A program made the position numbers and the translations under genes. Positions 32,682 to 41,649 of a stretch of 64,000 bases of DNA are shown here, piece after piece (position 1 is the stretch's first letter; the number at the start of each line of letters is the position of its first letter). The notes under the pieces were generated by a model that saw only the letters and a list, made by a program, of their open reading frames with translations, was not told the origin of the DNA and made no database searches. The stretch lies in assembly GCA_018648265.1 (NCBI GenBank), contig JABGRN010000003.1, forward strand, positions 74,915-138,914, written 5' to 3'. This stretch comes from Prolixibacteraceae bacterium (GTDB lineage Bacteria; Bacteroidota; Bacteroidia; Bacteroidales; Prolixibacteraceae).

Positions 32682-35408
32682 ATGTATAGGATGCGAAAGC
32701 CAGTAATATTATTTTTATTTCTGTTGGTATCGGTTATGCCCCAGGCATTTTCACAGGTTGCCGACAGTACAAATTTTTCAATATATTATTCCAGCCCGAG
32801 GAAATATACGATTGCAGATGTTCAGGTTTCCGGAATACGTTATCTTGATAAAACGGTTCTTGTGCAACTGTCGGGACTAATTGTAGGAGATGAAGTTGAG
32901 ATACCGGGAGAAGCTATTACAACTGCAATTAAAAAATTGTGGAACCAGGGGCTTTTTTCTGATGTTCAGATTACTGCTACCAAAGTTATTAACGACGATA
33001 TTTGGCTCGATATTTCACTTCAGGAACGGCCAAGGCTTTCGGATGTAGTTTTTAGCGGTATTTCGAAATCGGAAAAAGATGATATTACCGATAAAGTTCT
33101 TCTGTTAAAGGGAAGTCAGATTACCGATAATCAAGTAAACAACGCAGAACGGACCATTAAAAACATATTCCTAGAAAAGGGCTTTTTGAATACAGAAGTT
33201 AATATTGTACAACGGGACGATACAACGCAAAACAACAGTCTAATTCTCGATATTTATGTCGATAAAAAAGAAAAAGTAAAAGTCCAGGAAGTAAATATCA
33301 GTGGGAATAAAGAAGTTGAAGCAGTGGTTCTTGAACGGGCCATGAAAAAAACCAATGCTAAAAAATTGAGGAATTTTTTCAAAACAAAAAAGTTCTTACA
33401 AGAAGAATTTAAAAACGACAAAATATTGTTGGTTGAAAAATATAACGAAAAAGGTTTTCGCGATGCAGTAATTATTCACGACACAATTGTACAGGTTGAA
33501 GTAGGCAAAAAAAATAAACCTAAAGTAAATGTAGATCTTTTGGTTGAGGAAGGGAACAAATATTATTTTGGAAATATTAAATGGGTTGGAAATACTGTAT
33601 ATCCTTCCGATTATCTATATACATATCTTGGAATAAAAAGAGGAGACGTATTTAACCAGTCGATATTAGACAAGCGTTTGTTTGATAATGATGAAGGCCT
33701 AAACAATTTGTATTTAGATAAAGGTTATTTGTTTTTTAATCTCGATCCGATAGAAGTAAATATTAACAAAGATTCTATTGATTATGAGATGCGGATTTAT
33801 GAAGGGAAACAAGCAACCATAAACAATGTAATGATTACGGGTAACACAAAAACCCACGAACATGTTGCACGTCGTGAAATACGTACGTATCCGGGCGATT
33901 TGTTCAGTAAAACATTGCTGATGCGTTCGTATCGGGAACTATCACAATTAGGGCATTTCGACCCTGAAGCAATTAATCCCGATGTTCGTCCGCACCCCGA
34001 AGACGGAACTGTTGATATTGAATATCAGTTACAGGAAAAAGCCAACGACCAGATTGAACTTTCAGGTGGTTGGGGAGCAGGGATGTTTGTTGGTTCGGTT
34101 GGTTTAAAATTTGCAAACTTTTCGGTACGGAATATTTTTAATAAAGAAGCATGGAGACCGCTTCCAACCGGTGATGGTCAAACACTAAGTTTACGCTACC
34201 AAACCAGTGGACGTTATTACCGCACTGTTAGCCTGTCGTTTATCGAACCCTGGCTGGGAGGCAAAAAACCAAATTCCTTATCCGTTTCATTGTCTCATTC
34301 GAAAATAAATTATAGTGCAAATACTTATTCGCAATCATACAATCCGTATGGTTCTAGTGGATATTCGCCTTACGGAAGTAGTTATTCACCTTATGGAAGC
34401 TATGGCGGTTATTCCCCTTATGGTAGCAGCTATGGCTATTCACCTTACGGAAGTAGTTATGGTTACGATCCGTACGGGTATGGTTCTTATCCGCAATATC
34501 AGTACAACTACGATTCGGAAAGTGAAGATGAAGCAGACGACCAGATATGGGAAACAACAGCTTTGGCTTTGGGTTATGGTTACCGGCTTTCTTTTCCTGA
34601 TGATTATTTTACTGTATATCACGAGTTTTCGTTAGAGCATTACAACCTCAGGAACATGGCCAGTTATTTCTATTTCCTTGCCGACGAAAATGGAGAAGTA
34701 AATGGTACTTTTAATAACTTTAGTTTTAAAACTGCATTTGGACGGAATTCTGTGGATAATCCGCTTTATTCAAGAAAAGGATCCAATCTTTCGTTATCGA
34801 TGAAACTTACTCCGCCGTTTTCATTAATCTCAGGAAAAGATTATAGTTTGCCAGAAATTACTAACGAGGAGAGATATAAATGGATTGAATATCATAAATG
34901 GTTGTTAAAAGGGAACTTGTACAATCCATTGTCAAAAAATACCGATTTGGTGTTGCGGACTGCATTCGAAATGGGATTTCTTGGATATTACGACGCCAAC
35001 CGTAGATCTCCTTTTGAAGGGTTTATTGTTGGGGGTTCAGGTATGTCGGGATACAATATTTATGGTACCGATTATGTGGCACTCAGGGGATATAAAGATT
35101 ACAGTTTAAGTCCAAGTAACGGTTCAAGTATGTATTCGAAATTCACCATGGAACTTCGTTATCCCGTAACTTTAAAACCAAGTGCAACTATTTATGCGCT
35201 TGCATTTCTCGAAGGAGGTAACGCCGATATTAATTTTCAAAATTATAATCCATTTAAATTATACAGATCGGCTGGGTTAGGTGTTAGGATATTTCTCCCA
35301 ATGTTTGGTTTAATGGGTATCGATTGGGGCTATGGTTTCGACGATGTGCCAGGGGTGTCTGATGCAAACGGCAGCCAGTTTCATTTTGTTATTGGTCAGC
35401 AATTCTGA
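32682..35408 (+). CDS. bamA: Outer membrane protein assembly factor BamA with a Tyr/Gly/Ser/Pro-rich loop insertion
   Basis: A 908-residue Omp85 protein that inserts beta-barrels into the outer membrane. A signal peptide (RKPVILFLFLLVSVMPQAFS) is followed by about five POTRA domains to residue 450 (for example YTIADVQVSGIRYLDKT). The barrel follows, with FIEPWLGGKKPNSL and a late VRIFLPMFGLMGIDWGYGFD. Residues about 545-605 are an insertion of SPYGSSYG-like repeats ending in DSESEDEADD. From strand order, after the periplasmic WLGGKKPN turn and one upward strand, it should lie in an extracellular loop. The gene is in the uppS-bamA-ompH-ompH run. An ATG at 32691 is an equally good start. Confidence 0.94.
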   Translation: MYRMRKPVILFLFLLVSVMPQAFSQVADSTNFSIYYSSPRKYTIADVQVSGIRYLDKTVLVQLSGLIVGDEVEIPGEAITTAIKKLWNQGLFSDVQITATKVINDDIWLDISLQERPRLSDVVFSGISKSEKDDITDKVLLLKGSQITDNQVNNAERTIKNIFLEKGFLNTEVNIVQRDDTTQNNSLILDIYVDKKEKVKVQEVNISGNKEVEAVVLERAMKKTNAKKLRNFFKTKKFLQEEFKNDKILLVEKYNEKGFRDAVIIHDTIVQVEVGKKNKPKVNVDLLVEEGNKYYFGNIKWVGNTVYPSDYLYTYLGIKRGDVFNQSILDKRLFDNDEGLNNLYLDKGYLFFNLDPIEVNINKDSIDYEMRIYEGKQATINNVMITGNTKTHEHVARREIRTYPGDLFSKTLLMRSYRELSQLGHFDPEAINPDVRPHPEDGTVDIEYQLQEKANDQIELSGGWGAGMFVGSVGLKFANFSVRNIFNKEAWRPLPTGDGQTLSLRYQTSGRYYRTVSLSFIEPWLGGKKPNSLSVSLSHSKINYSANTYSQSYNPYGSSGYSPYGSSYSPYGSYGGYSPYGSSYGYSPYGSSYGYDPYGYGSYPQYQYNYDSESEDEADDQIWETTALALGYGYRLSFPDDYFTVYHEFSLEHYNLRNMASYFYFLADENGEVNGTFNNFSFKTAFGRNSVDNPLYSRKGSNLSLSMKLTPPFSLISGKDYSLPEITNEERYKWIEYHKWLLKGNLYNPLSKNTDLVLRTAFEMGFLGYYDANRRSPFEGFIVGGSGMSGYNIYGTDYVALRGYKDYSLSPSNGSSMYSKFTMELRYPVTLKPSATIYALAFLEGGNADINFQNYNPFKLYRSAGLGVRIFLPMFGLMGIDWGYGFDDVPGVSDANGSQFHFVIGQQF
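34341..34500 (+). repeat. In-frame tandem repeat within bamA encoding SPYGSSYG-like units
   Basis: Units such as TATTCACCTTACGGAAGT recur about six times with synonymous variation, encoding Tyr-Ser-Pro-Tyr-Gly-Ser-type octads and nonads. Codon drift between units suggests an older expansion that is selected at protein level rather than recent slippage. Confidence 0.75.
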
Positions 35409-35472
35409 TAATTATGGGTTTGGCATAAAATATGATATACAAGATTTCAGTTTTAACAAAAAATAATTCGCT

Positions 35473-35985
35473 ATGAGAAGATTAGTATTTACAATTGCAG
35501 CCATTTTAACTTTCGTTGGAGTTACAAGTGCACAAAAATTTGCTTTTATCGATTCGGAATATATTTTAGAAAACATTCCAGCTTTTACCGCTGCCCAGGG
35601 GCAGTTAAACCAATTGTCATCGCAATATCAAAAAGAACTGGAATCGATGCACGCTGAAATTGAACAAATGTATAAAGATTTCCAGGCTGAAAGTGTTCTT
35701 TTGTCAGAGGATATGAAACGCAAACGTGAAGATGTAATTATTACTAAAGAAAAAGATTATAAACAACTTCAGCGTAAATATTTTGGTCCCAGTGGCGATT
35801 TGTTTAAAAAACGCCAGGGTTTAGTTAAACCTATCCAGGACGATATTTTTAATGCCGTACAGGAAATCGCAAACGATGGCAGTTATGCCGTAATTTTTGA
35901 TAAATCGGGAGGTACATCTATGATTTTTACAAATCCAAAATTCGATTTAAGCGATCAGATTTTACAAAAACTCGGATATAAATAA
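35473..35985 (+). CDS. Periplasmic chaperone of the Skp/OmpH family, first copy
   Basis: A 170-residue exported protein with the signal MRRLVFTIAAILTFVGVTSA. The body is the OmpH pattern: an initial strand FAFIDSEYILENIPAF, long charged helices (about residues 40-120) able to form coiled-coil tentacles, and a closing YAVIFDKSGG. Skp-like proteins hold unfolded outer-membrane proteins on the way to BamA. It lies 64 bases after bamA and 45 before the second copy, fitting that role. Confidence 0.92.
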   Translation: MRRLVFTIAAILTFVGVTSAQKFAFIDSEYILENIPAFTAAQGQLNQLSSQYQKELESMHAEIEQMYKDFQAESVLLSEDMKRKREDVIITKEKDYKQLQRKYFGPSGDLFKKRQGLVKPIQDDIFNAVQEIANDGSYAVIFDKSGGTSMIFTNPKFDLSDQILQKLGYK

Positions 35986-36030
35986 TTAATAACTATATTT
36001 GTGACCAAAAATTTTAATACTACATTGATT

Positions 36031-36546
36031 ATGAGAAATTTAATGAAACTATTTGCTGCTCTTCTAATTGTTTTTGTTGCCGCATCGGTAAATGCGCAAA
36101 CCCCAAAATTTGGGCATATCGATTTACAAGCTTTAATCCAGATTATGCCGGAGCGGACAGTTGCCGAAACTGAATTTAATACATTTCAGACTGAACTAGA
36201 AGAAATACTTGGCGAAATGCAGGCAGATTATCAACAAAAATTAGGGGAATTCGAACAACTTGGAGAAGATGCTTCAGAAATTAAACGAAATGCCAAGATA
36301 ACAGAACTTCAGGATTTACAGCAGCGTATGCAGAATTATCAGGGAACTGCACAACAACAACTTCAGCAAAAACAGGGTGAATTACTCCAACCTGTATTTG
36401 ATAAAGCAGAAGAAACAATTGAAACAGTGGCTAAAGAATTAGGTTTGATTTACGTTTTCGACATTGGGACGAAAGTTGTTTTATACAAATCAAATCAAAG
36501 TACAGATGTGCTTCCACTTGTAAAAGCAAAACTTGGATTAGAATAA
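36031..36546 (+). CDS. Periplasmic chaperone of the Skp/OmpH family, second copy
   Basis: A 171-residue paralogue of the preceding gene. I chose the ATG at 36031, which gives the signal MRNLMKLFAALLIVFVAASVNA; a GTG at 36001 would place ten extra residues before it. The mature part starts FGHIDLQALIQIMPERT and has a Gln-rich helical stretch near residues 100-125 (QQRMQNYQGTAQQQLQQKQ). It ends with LIYVFDIGTKVVLYKS. A strong terminator closes the envelope operon 15 bases later. Two adjacent OmpH copies are common in this phylum. Confidence 0.92.
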   Translation: MRNLMKLFAALLIVFVAASVNAQTPKFGHIDLQALIQIMPERTVAETEFNTFQTELEEILGEMQADYQQKLGEFEQLGEDASEIKRNAKITELQDLQQRMQNYQGTAQQQLQQKQGELLQPVFDKAEETIETVAKELGLIYVFDIGTKVVLYKSNQSTDVLPLVKAKLGLE

Positions 36547-36561
36547 GAGATTATTTAAAAC

Positions 36562-36601
36562 AAAAAAAAGCCATTTGTTAATTGACAAATGGCTTTTTTT
36601 T
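36562..36601 (+). terminator. Terminator of the bamA-ompH operon
   Basis: AAAAAAAAGCCATTTGT and ACAAATGGCTTTTTTTT form perfect 17-base arms around the loop TAATTG, with T residues at the 3' side. This is a textbook intrinsic terminator, probably active in both directions. Confidence 0.92.
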
Positions 36602-36689
36602 GTTTTAAATATATAGTTTTCTGTTGGATCAGTTATGATTAAAACTTATATTTAGTCGGTATAAAATTGATTAACAAAAACTGTAATTT

Positions 36690-38528
36690 ATGAATGCTGA
36701 AAAGAGGAACGTGAAAAAAGAAAAGGAAAATATCCCTTCGAATGTTTCATTGTTTGAAATAGCCTGGGAAGTGTGTAACCAGGTGGGTGGAATTTATACG
36801 GTTATCCGTTCAAAAGTTCCTTCAGTTATAAATAAGTGGGGAAAAGAGAATTACTTTTTAATTGGACCTTATTTTGAAGATCAGGCCGACGCCCACTTCG
36901 ATCCGGCGACAGATTATTCAACTCCTATAGGAAAAGCAGTTTTAAAAATGCAGGAACGCGGATTCGATGTTCATTACGGGCAATGGATAGTTTCGGGACG
37001 CCCTAACGTGGTACTTTTTAATCCGTATTCAGTATATGACAAATTAGGGGAAATTAAACACTTTTTATGGCACGATTATCATATTTCGCTGCCTGAAAAC
37101 GATGAACTTCTCGACAAGGTCGCTGCATTTGGTTATCAGGTTAAAGAATTTTTCCATTTTTTGTGTTCAATTGGTTATTGTAATGGGTCGGTAATTGCCC
37201 ACTTTCACGAGTGGATGGCAGGTTTGCCTATTCCGGGCATTCGAAAAGATAATTTGAATATTAAAACTGTTTTTACTACCCACGCTACACTTTTAGGAAG
37301 ATATTTGGCAATGAACGATCCCAATTTTTATGATCATTTACCGGAATATAATTGGGAGGTCGAAGCCTTAAATTATAATGTAAAACCAATTGTCGAAATC
37401 GAAAGGGCTTCAGCTCACGGTGCACATTTATTTACAACGGTAAGCGAAGTTACGGCCAATGAATGCACACATTTGCTGGGGCGCACTCCGGATTTTATTC
37501 TCCCGAACGGATTAAATATTGAGCGTTTTGAAGCACTTCACGAAATTCAAAATCAACATCTTCAGATTAAGAAAAAGATTAATGATTTTGTAATGGGCCA
37601 TTTTTTCCAGAGCTATTCGTTTGATTTAGATAAAACACTTTATTTTTTTACTTCAGGCCGATACGAGTATCATAATAAAGGCTATGATTTGACACTTGAA
37701 GCGCTGGCAAGGCTTAATTACAAAATGCAGGCAGCCAACATTGATATGACTGTGGTTTCATTCTTTATCACCCGCCGGCCTTTTTATACGTTTAATCCCG
37801 ACGTTTTACAATCTAAAGCGCAAATGGAAGATGTTTTGCGTGTGAGCGAAGAAATTAAAGAACAGATTGGCAAGCGTTTATACACAAAAATAACCTCAGC
37901 CGATGGTCCATACGAATTTCCCGATTTAAGGGCTATGGTGGATGATTATTTACGTTTGAAATTAAGACGTAATGTTCAGAGCTGGAAAACACATAAACTT
38001 CCAAAAATTGTTACACACACTTTAAAAGACGATGCAAAGGACGAAATATTGAATTTCCTTAGAACAGCTAATCTGGTCAATAATCGTCACGATAAAGTAA
38101 AAATTGTTTATCATCCCGATTTTATTTCAACCTCAAATCCTTTATTTAAGATGGATTATACTCAGTTTGTACGGGGGTGTCATTTGGGTATTTTTCCAAG
38201 TTTATACGAACCGTGGGGATATACGCCGCTTGAATGCCTTGCAAGTGGTTTGCCTTCGGTAACGAGCGACATGGCAGGTTTTGGCGATTATGTAGTGAAT
38301 AAAGTTCCAGATCACGAAGAAAAAGGAATGTACATTATTAATCGTCGGGGCATAGATTTTAATCAATCGGCAGAAGATCTTGCTAATATAATGTTTGAAT
38401 TTGTTCAATTATCCCGTCGCGACAGAATAGCATTAAGATATAAATGTGAAGAATCATCACTTCATTTTGATTGGTCGAACCTGGGCAAATTTTACGATGA
38501 GGCATACAAGTTGGCAATGAAATGCTAA
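36690..38528 (+). CDS. Glycogen synthase of the GT3 (eukaryote-like) family
   Basis: A 612-residue glycosyltransferase that likely elongates glycogen from a nucleotide-glucose donor. FEIAWEVCNQVGGIYTVIRSK near residue 21 is the GT3/GYS N-terminal signature, including the donor-binding Gly-Gly region. VIAHFHEWMAG, TVFTTHATLLGRYLA and FPSLYEPWGYTPLECLASGLP follow in family order; the last is the GT-B acceptor/donor motif. Bacteroidota commonly use this GYS-type enzyme in place of bacterial GlgA. It stands between two operons with no other glycogen gene in the window. Confidence 0.9.
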   Translation: MNAEKRNVKKEKENIPSNVSLFEIAWEVCNQVGGIYTVIRSKVPSVINKWGKENYFLIGPYFEDQADAHFDPATDYSTPIGKAVLKMQERGFDVHYGQWIVSGRPNVVLFNPYSVYDKLGEIKHFLWHDYHISLPENDELLDKVAAFGYQVKEFFHFLCSIGYCNGSVIAHFHEWMAGLPIPGIRKDNLNIKTVFTTHATLLGRYLAMNDPNFYDHLPEYNWEVEALNYNVKPIVEIERASAHGAHLFTTVSEVTANECTHLLGRTPDFILPNGLNIERFEALHEIQNQHLQIKKKINDFVMGHFFQSYSFDLDKTLYFFTSGRYEYHNKGYDLTLEALARLNYKMQAANIDMTVVSFFITRRPFYTFNPDVLQSKAQMEDVLRVSEEIKEQIGKRLYTKITSADGPYEFPDLRAMVDDYLRLKLRRNVQSWKTHKLPKIVTHTLKDDAKDEILNFLRTANLVNNRHDKVKIVYHPDFISTSNPLFKMDYTQFVRGCHLGIFPSLYEPWGYTPLECLASGLPSVTSDMAGFGDYVVNKVPDHEEKGMYIINRRGIDFNQSAEDLANIMFEFVQLSRRDRIALRYKCEESSLHFDWSNLGKFYDEAYKLAMKC

Positions 38529-38547
38529 AAATTTTCAGATTTTATTT

Positions 38548-39372
38548 ATGAACTGTCCAATTGGTGTATTCGATTCAGGTTATGGTGGTTTAACAATTTT
38601 AAAAGAGTTGGTCAAAAAATTGCCAGAATACGATTTTTTGTATTTGGGCGACAATGCCAGGACTCCATATGGAACGCGTTCGTTTAATGTTGTTTACGAA
38701 TATACATTGCAGGCTGTAAAATATCTTTTTTCCCAAAACTGTCGCCTGGTAATAATTGCATGTAATACTGCTTCGGCAAAAGCACTTCGAAATATCCAGC
38801 AACTCGATTTACCCAAAATTGCGCCCGATAGGAGAGTTTTGGGAGTAATCAGGCCCAGCGTGGAAAAAGTTGCTGAAATAACCCGAAATGGTCATGTCGG
38901 AGTTTTAGGTACAAGCGGAACGGTAATTTCAGAATCGTACCCAATTGAACTTAAAAAATGGTCGGGGGGAAAAGTGAAAACTGTGGTACAGGAAGCTTGC
39001 CCGATGTGGGTTCCTATTGTTGAGAATAATGAAATTGATACATTTGGAGCAGATTATTTTATTGAGAAGAACATCAGGAATATTCTTCAAAAAGATAAAA
39101 AATTAGATACACTGATTTTGGGGTGCACGCATTATCCTTTGTTATTAAATGTTATTAAAAAATATGTACCTAACAAAATTAAAATTTTGGAACAAGGTGA
39201 AATTGTAGCTTATAAATTGCTCGATTATTTAACAAGGCACCCTGAAATAGGAAACAAATTAACCCGTAACGGAAAAATTCAATTTCAAACTACCGAGGCG
39301 ACTGAGAATTTCGAAAATAAAGCCGCCCTGTTTTTAGGGCGCGAAATTAAAGCTAATAATATTCATTTGTAA
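38548..39372 (+). CDS. murI: Glutamate racemase
   Basis: A 274-residue cofactor-independent racemase that supplies D-glutamate for peptidoglycan. PIGVFDSGYGGLTILKEL has the N-terminal Asp-Ser pair. IIACNTASAKALR and LGCTHYPLLLN carry the two catalytic cysteines. GDNARTPYGTRS is also conserved. Length is standard. It follows the GT3 gene by 19 bases on the same strand and often sits near bamA/ompH in this phylum. Confidence 0.96.
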   Translation: MNCPIGVFDSGYGGLTILKELVKKLPEYDFLYLGDNARTPYGTRSFNVVYEYTLQAVKYLFSQNCRLVIIACNTASAKALRNIQQLDLPKIAPDRRVLGVIRPSVEKVAEITRNGHVGVLGTSGTVISESYPIELKKWSGGKVKTVVQEACPMWVPIVENNEIDTFGADYFIEKNIRNILQKDKKLDTLILGCTHYPLLLNVIKKYVPNKIKILEQGEIVAYKLLDYLTRHPEIGNKLTRNGKIQFQTTEATENFENKAALFLGREIKANNIHL

Positions 39373-39449
39373 AACCGTTTTAATTGAAGATAATTAGTTG
39401 GAAATAAGCACTCATCATTTCAATATCGGCAAAGTAACTAATAATAGTT

Positions 39450-40544
39450 TTAAAGTTCCGTCAGCAAATCTTTGACCACTTTTTTCATTTCATCGTACTG
39501 CTCTTCCATACTTTGCAGTAGCTTGTATTGAGCTTTTGTGCGCACCAGGTTGTGGTCTGGCGATTTCACCTTATAATAATTATCGCCATCAATATAATCC
39601 ATTAAAAATCGGAGCACTTGTTCGTATGTAATATATTTTGCCGAAAAAGCCAGGTATTCGATTTCTTTATTGGTAAGAAAGGAGCCTGCCTCCTCGATAT
39701 AACCTTTTGCAAATGCTTTATAAATCTCAATGTCCATTGAAACATTGTCGAGGTTGGTATCATCTTCCAGCCCGGTGTTGGTATAAAAGCGCATTGCATC
39801 GCCAAAATCGTTTAAAACGGTACTGCTCAAAACGGTATCTAAATCGATAACGCAAAGTACTTCTCCTTTTTGGTCGAATAAAATGTTATTAATTTTTGTG
39901 TCGTTATGGCTTACTCGGATTGGAATGATACCGTCTTCAACCAGTTTCCAAAAATCTAACATCTCTTTTCTGCGACTTTCGATCCATTCAATTTCTTTTT
40001 CCACCCCAGCTTTTCTTCCAACCGGATTCTTACTTAAAACTTCGTCCCATTGTTTATATCGAAACCGGATATTATGAAATCCCGGCAAAATATCGGTTAA
40101 CGGATCTTTCAGGTCGGAAACCAGCGATTGAAATTTGCCAATTCCCTTTCCTCCTGCGTAAGCCAATTCAGGAGTCTCAGCTGCTTCATAAGCAATTGTT
40201 TCGTCGATAAATTGGCAAACTGCCCAATATTCATTTTCTTCGTCTTCGTAATATAGTTTTCCATCAACAGCAGGAGTAACGGTCATTGCTTCTCGCATAG
40301 GATCACCACCTGCTTCTTTTACTTTCTTTTTAATGTGTAAACATACTTTTTGTATATTTTCCATCATCGCCGGAATGGGTGAAAAAATTTTTTTGTTTTT
40401 CCTTTGAAGAATATAATTTGGAGAACCTTCGCTTGTTTCAATTATAAAAGTATCGTTTATAAATCCTTCGCCTAAAGCTTTTACTTCAATAACTGAACCT
40501 TCTAATTGAAATTTGGTTGCAACATCAAATACGGGTTGTTTCAT
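39450..40544 (-). CDS. APH-family sugar kinase (N-acetylhexosamine kinase/AmgK-like)
   Basis: A 364-residue cytoplasmic kinase of the aminoglycoside-phosphotransferase fold. VSHNDTKINNILFD near residue 210 is the Brenner catalytic motif with the catalytic Asp, and VIDLDTVLSSTVLNDFGDA supplies the metal Asp. The N-terminal lobe (LGEGFINDTFIIE) holds ATP. Relatives include anomeric kinases such as NahK for N-acetylhexosamines and AmgK for cell-wall amino sugars. It lies ten bases after the nucleotidyltransferase gene, so the two probably make a sugar 1-phosphate and then activate it. The sugar is unknown. Confidence 0.85.
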   Translation of the reverse strand: MKQPVFDVATKFQLEGSVIEVKALGEGFINDTFIIETSEGSPNYILQRKNKKIFSPIPAMMENIQKVCLHIKKKVKEAGGDPMREAMTVTPAVDGKLYYEDEENEYWAVCQFIDETIAYEAAETPELAYAGGKGIGKFQSLVSDLKDPLTDILPGFHNIRFRYKQWDEVLSKNPVGRKAGVEKEIEWIESRRKEMLDFWKLVEDGIIPIRVSHNDTKINNILFDQKGEVLCVIDLDTVLSSTVLNDFGDAMRFYTNTGLEDDTNLDNVSMDIEIYKAFAKGYIEEAGSFLTNKEIEYLAFSAKYITYEQVLRFLMDYIDGDNYYKVKSPDHNLVRTKAQYKLLQSMEEQYDEMKKVVKDLLTEL

Positions 40545-40554
40545 TTTATATAGA

Positions 40555-41454
40555 TTAAAAAAGTTTTTCTGGGTAATCCCCTTTTACTATTAACGATTTT
40601 ATTTTTTCAACAACAAAAGGTTTGTCCTCTTTATAGGTTACACCAAACCAGGGTGAGTTGGCTTCCAGTACTTTAACTGTTGCTTTCTTTTCGTCAATCA
40701 TTTCGAAAACAACCGATGGAATGTACATTTCCGATTTAGTTTTATTAATCTCGGTTTTTAAAAACGCCTTGAATTTCGACTCCAACGTTTCAAAAACAGA
40801 GAGTTTAAAACCCCAAATATTCATTGAGACACTTTCTTTTCCTGTGAGCAGGGTTTCACTTCCATCTTCTTCAACAGAAATAATATCATTTTCCCTTTTT
40901 AAGATTTTGATGGTTTCTACAATTTTTTTAAGGTTCTGGTTTTCATCTACATTGCAAACTCCACGAGAAACATGACCAAATTCGGATAAAGTATCTTTAA
41001 GGTTGTAGCCAACCATTGAATATTCAGTTTCATTTTCAGATGAAATTAAAAACTTAGCCATTACATTATAAGCATTGTGTCCATAAAAGTCGTCCGCATT
41101 TAATGCACAAAATGGTTCGTGAATTACATCTTTCGCAACAAGAATGGCGTGTGATGTCCCCCATGGTTTTTCCCGCCCCACAGGCAAAGAAAATCCTTCT
41201 GGCAACATGTCTAATTCCTGATAAACATATTCAACCTCAATTTTTCCTTTAAGTTTTTTATCGAATTTTTCTTTAAAAGCTTCAGCAAAATTTTCCCTGA
41301 TAACAAATACTACCTTTCCAAATCCGGCCCGAATAGCATCGAAAATTGAGTAATCAATAATGGCTTCACCGTTTGGCCCAACAGGTTCTACTTGTTTAAG
41401 GCCACCAAACCGGCTGCCCATTCCGGCTGCTAATATTAATAATGTTGGCTTCAT
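40555..41454 (-). CDS. Sugar-1-phosphate nucleotidyltransferase
   Basis: A 299-residue NTP-transferase. The N-terminal LILAAGMGSRFGGLKQVEPV is the nucleotide-binding GxGxR...K signature, and LNADDFYGHNAY near residue 118 contains the metal-binding Asp. SMNIWGFKLSVFE near residue 211 is another conserved region. There is no C-terminal hexapeptide domain. It is the first gene of a minus-strand pair with the APH-type kinase. The pairing resembles AmgK-MurU in cell-wall sugar recycling, though this protein is longer than MurU; function is inferred. Confidence 0.87.
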   Translation of the reverse strand: MKPTLLILAAGMGSRFGGLKQVEPVGPNGEAIIDYSIFDAIRAGFGKVVFVIRENFAEAFKEKFDKKLKGKIEVEYVYQELDMLPEGFSLPVGREKPWGTSHAILVAKDVIHEPFCALNADDFYGHNAYNVMAKFLISSENETEYSMVGYNLKDTLSEFGHVSRGVCNVDENQNLKKIVETIKILKRENDIISVEEDGSETLLTGKESVSMNIWGFKLSVFETLESKFKAFLKTEINKTKSEMYIPSVVFEMIDEKKATVKVLEANSPWFGVTYKEDKPFVVEKIKSLIVKGDYPEKLF

Positions 41455-41585
41455 TGACTTGTATATTTTAAACGAGCTGGGAAATTACAAAAAAAGTTGT
41501 TCAGGGAAAGAATAACAATAAAAAAATGTGGCTGCTGTTTATTATAAGGTTTAAAAGATTCAATAAAAATTATTAATTATTCGAA

Positions 41586-41614
41586 TTTGAAACTCAAAAA
41601 AGATAGTATATTCG
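41586..41614 (+). promoter_or_regulatory. Predicted promoter of the MFS transporter gene
   Basis: TTTG at 41586-41589 and TATATTCG at 41607-41614 (seven of eight matches to TAnnTTTG) are 17 bases apart. A leader of about 30 bases would precede the ATG at 41650. Confidence 0.45.
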
Positions 41615-41649
41615 TTCTGGTATTTAAGTAATCTAATTAAATTATTATC

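Noticed and set aside
34315-34635. 106-codon plus-strand frame rich in Ile, Met and Val inside bamA
   Set aside because: It is an alternative-frame shadow of the bamA tandem repeats, whose main frame is clearly coding.
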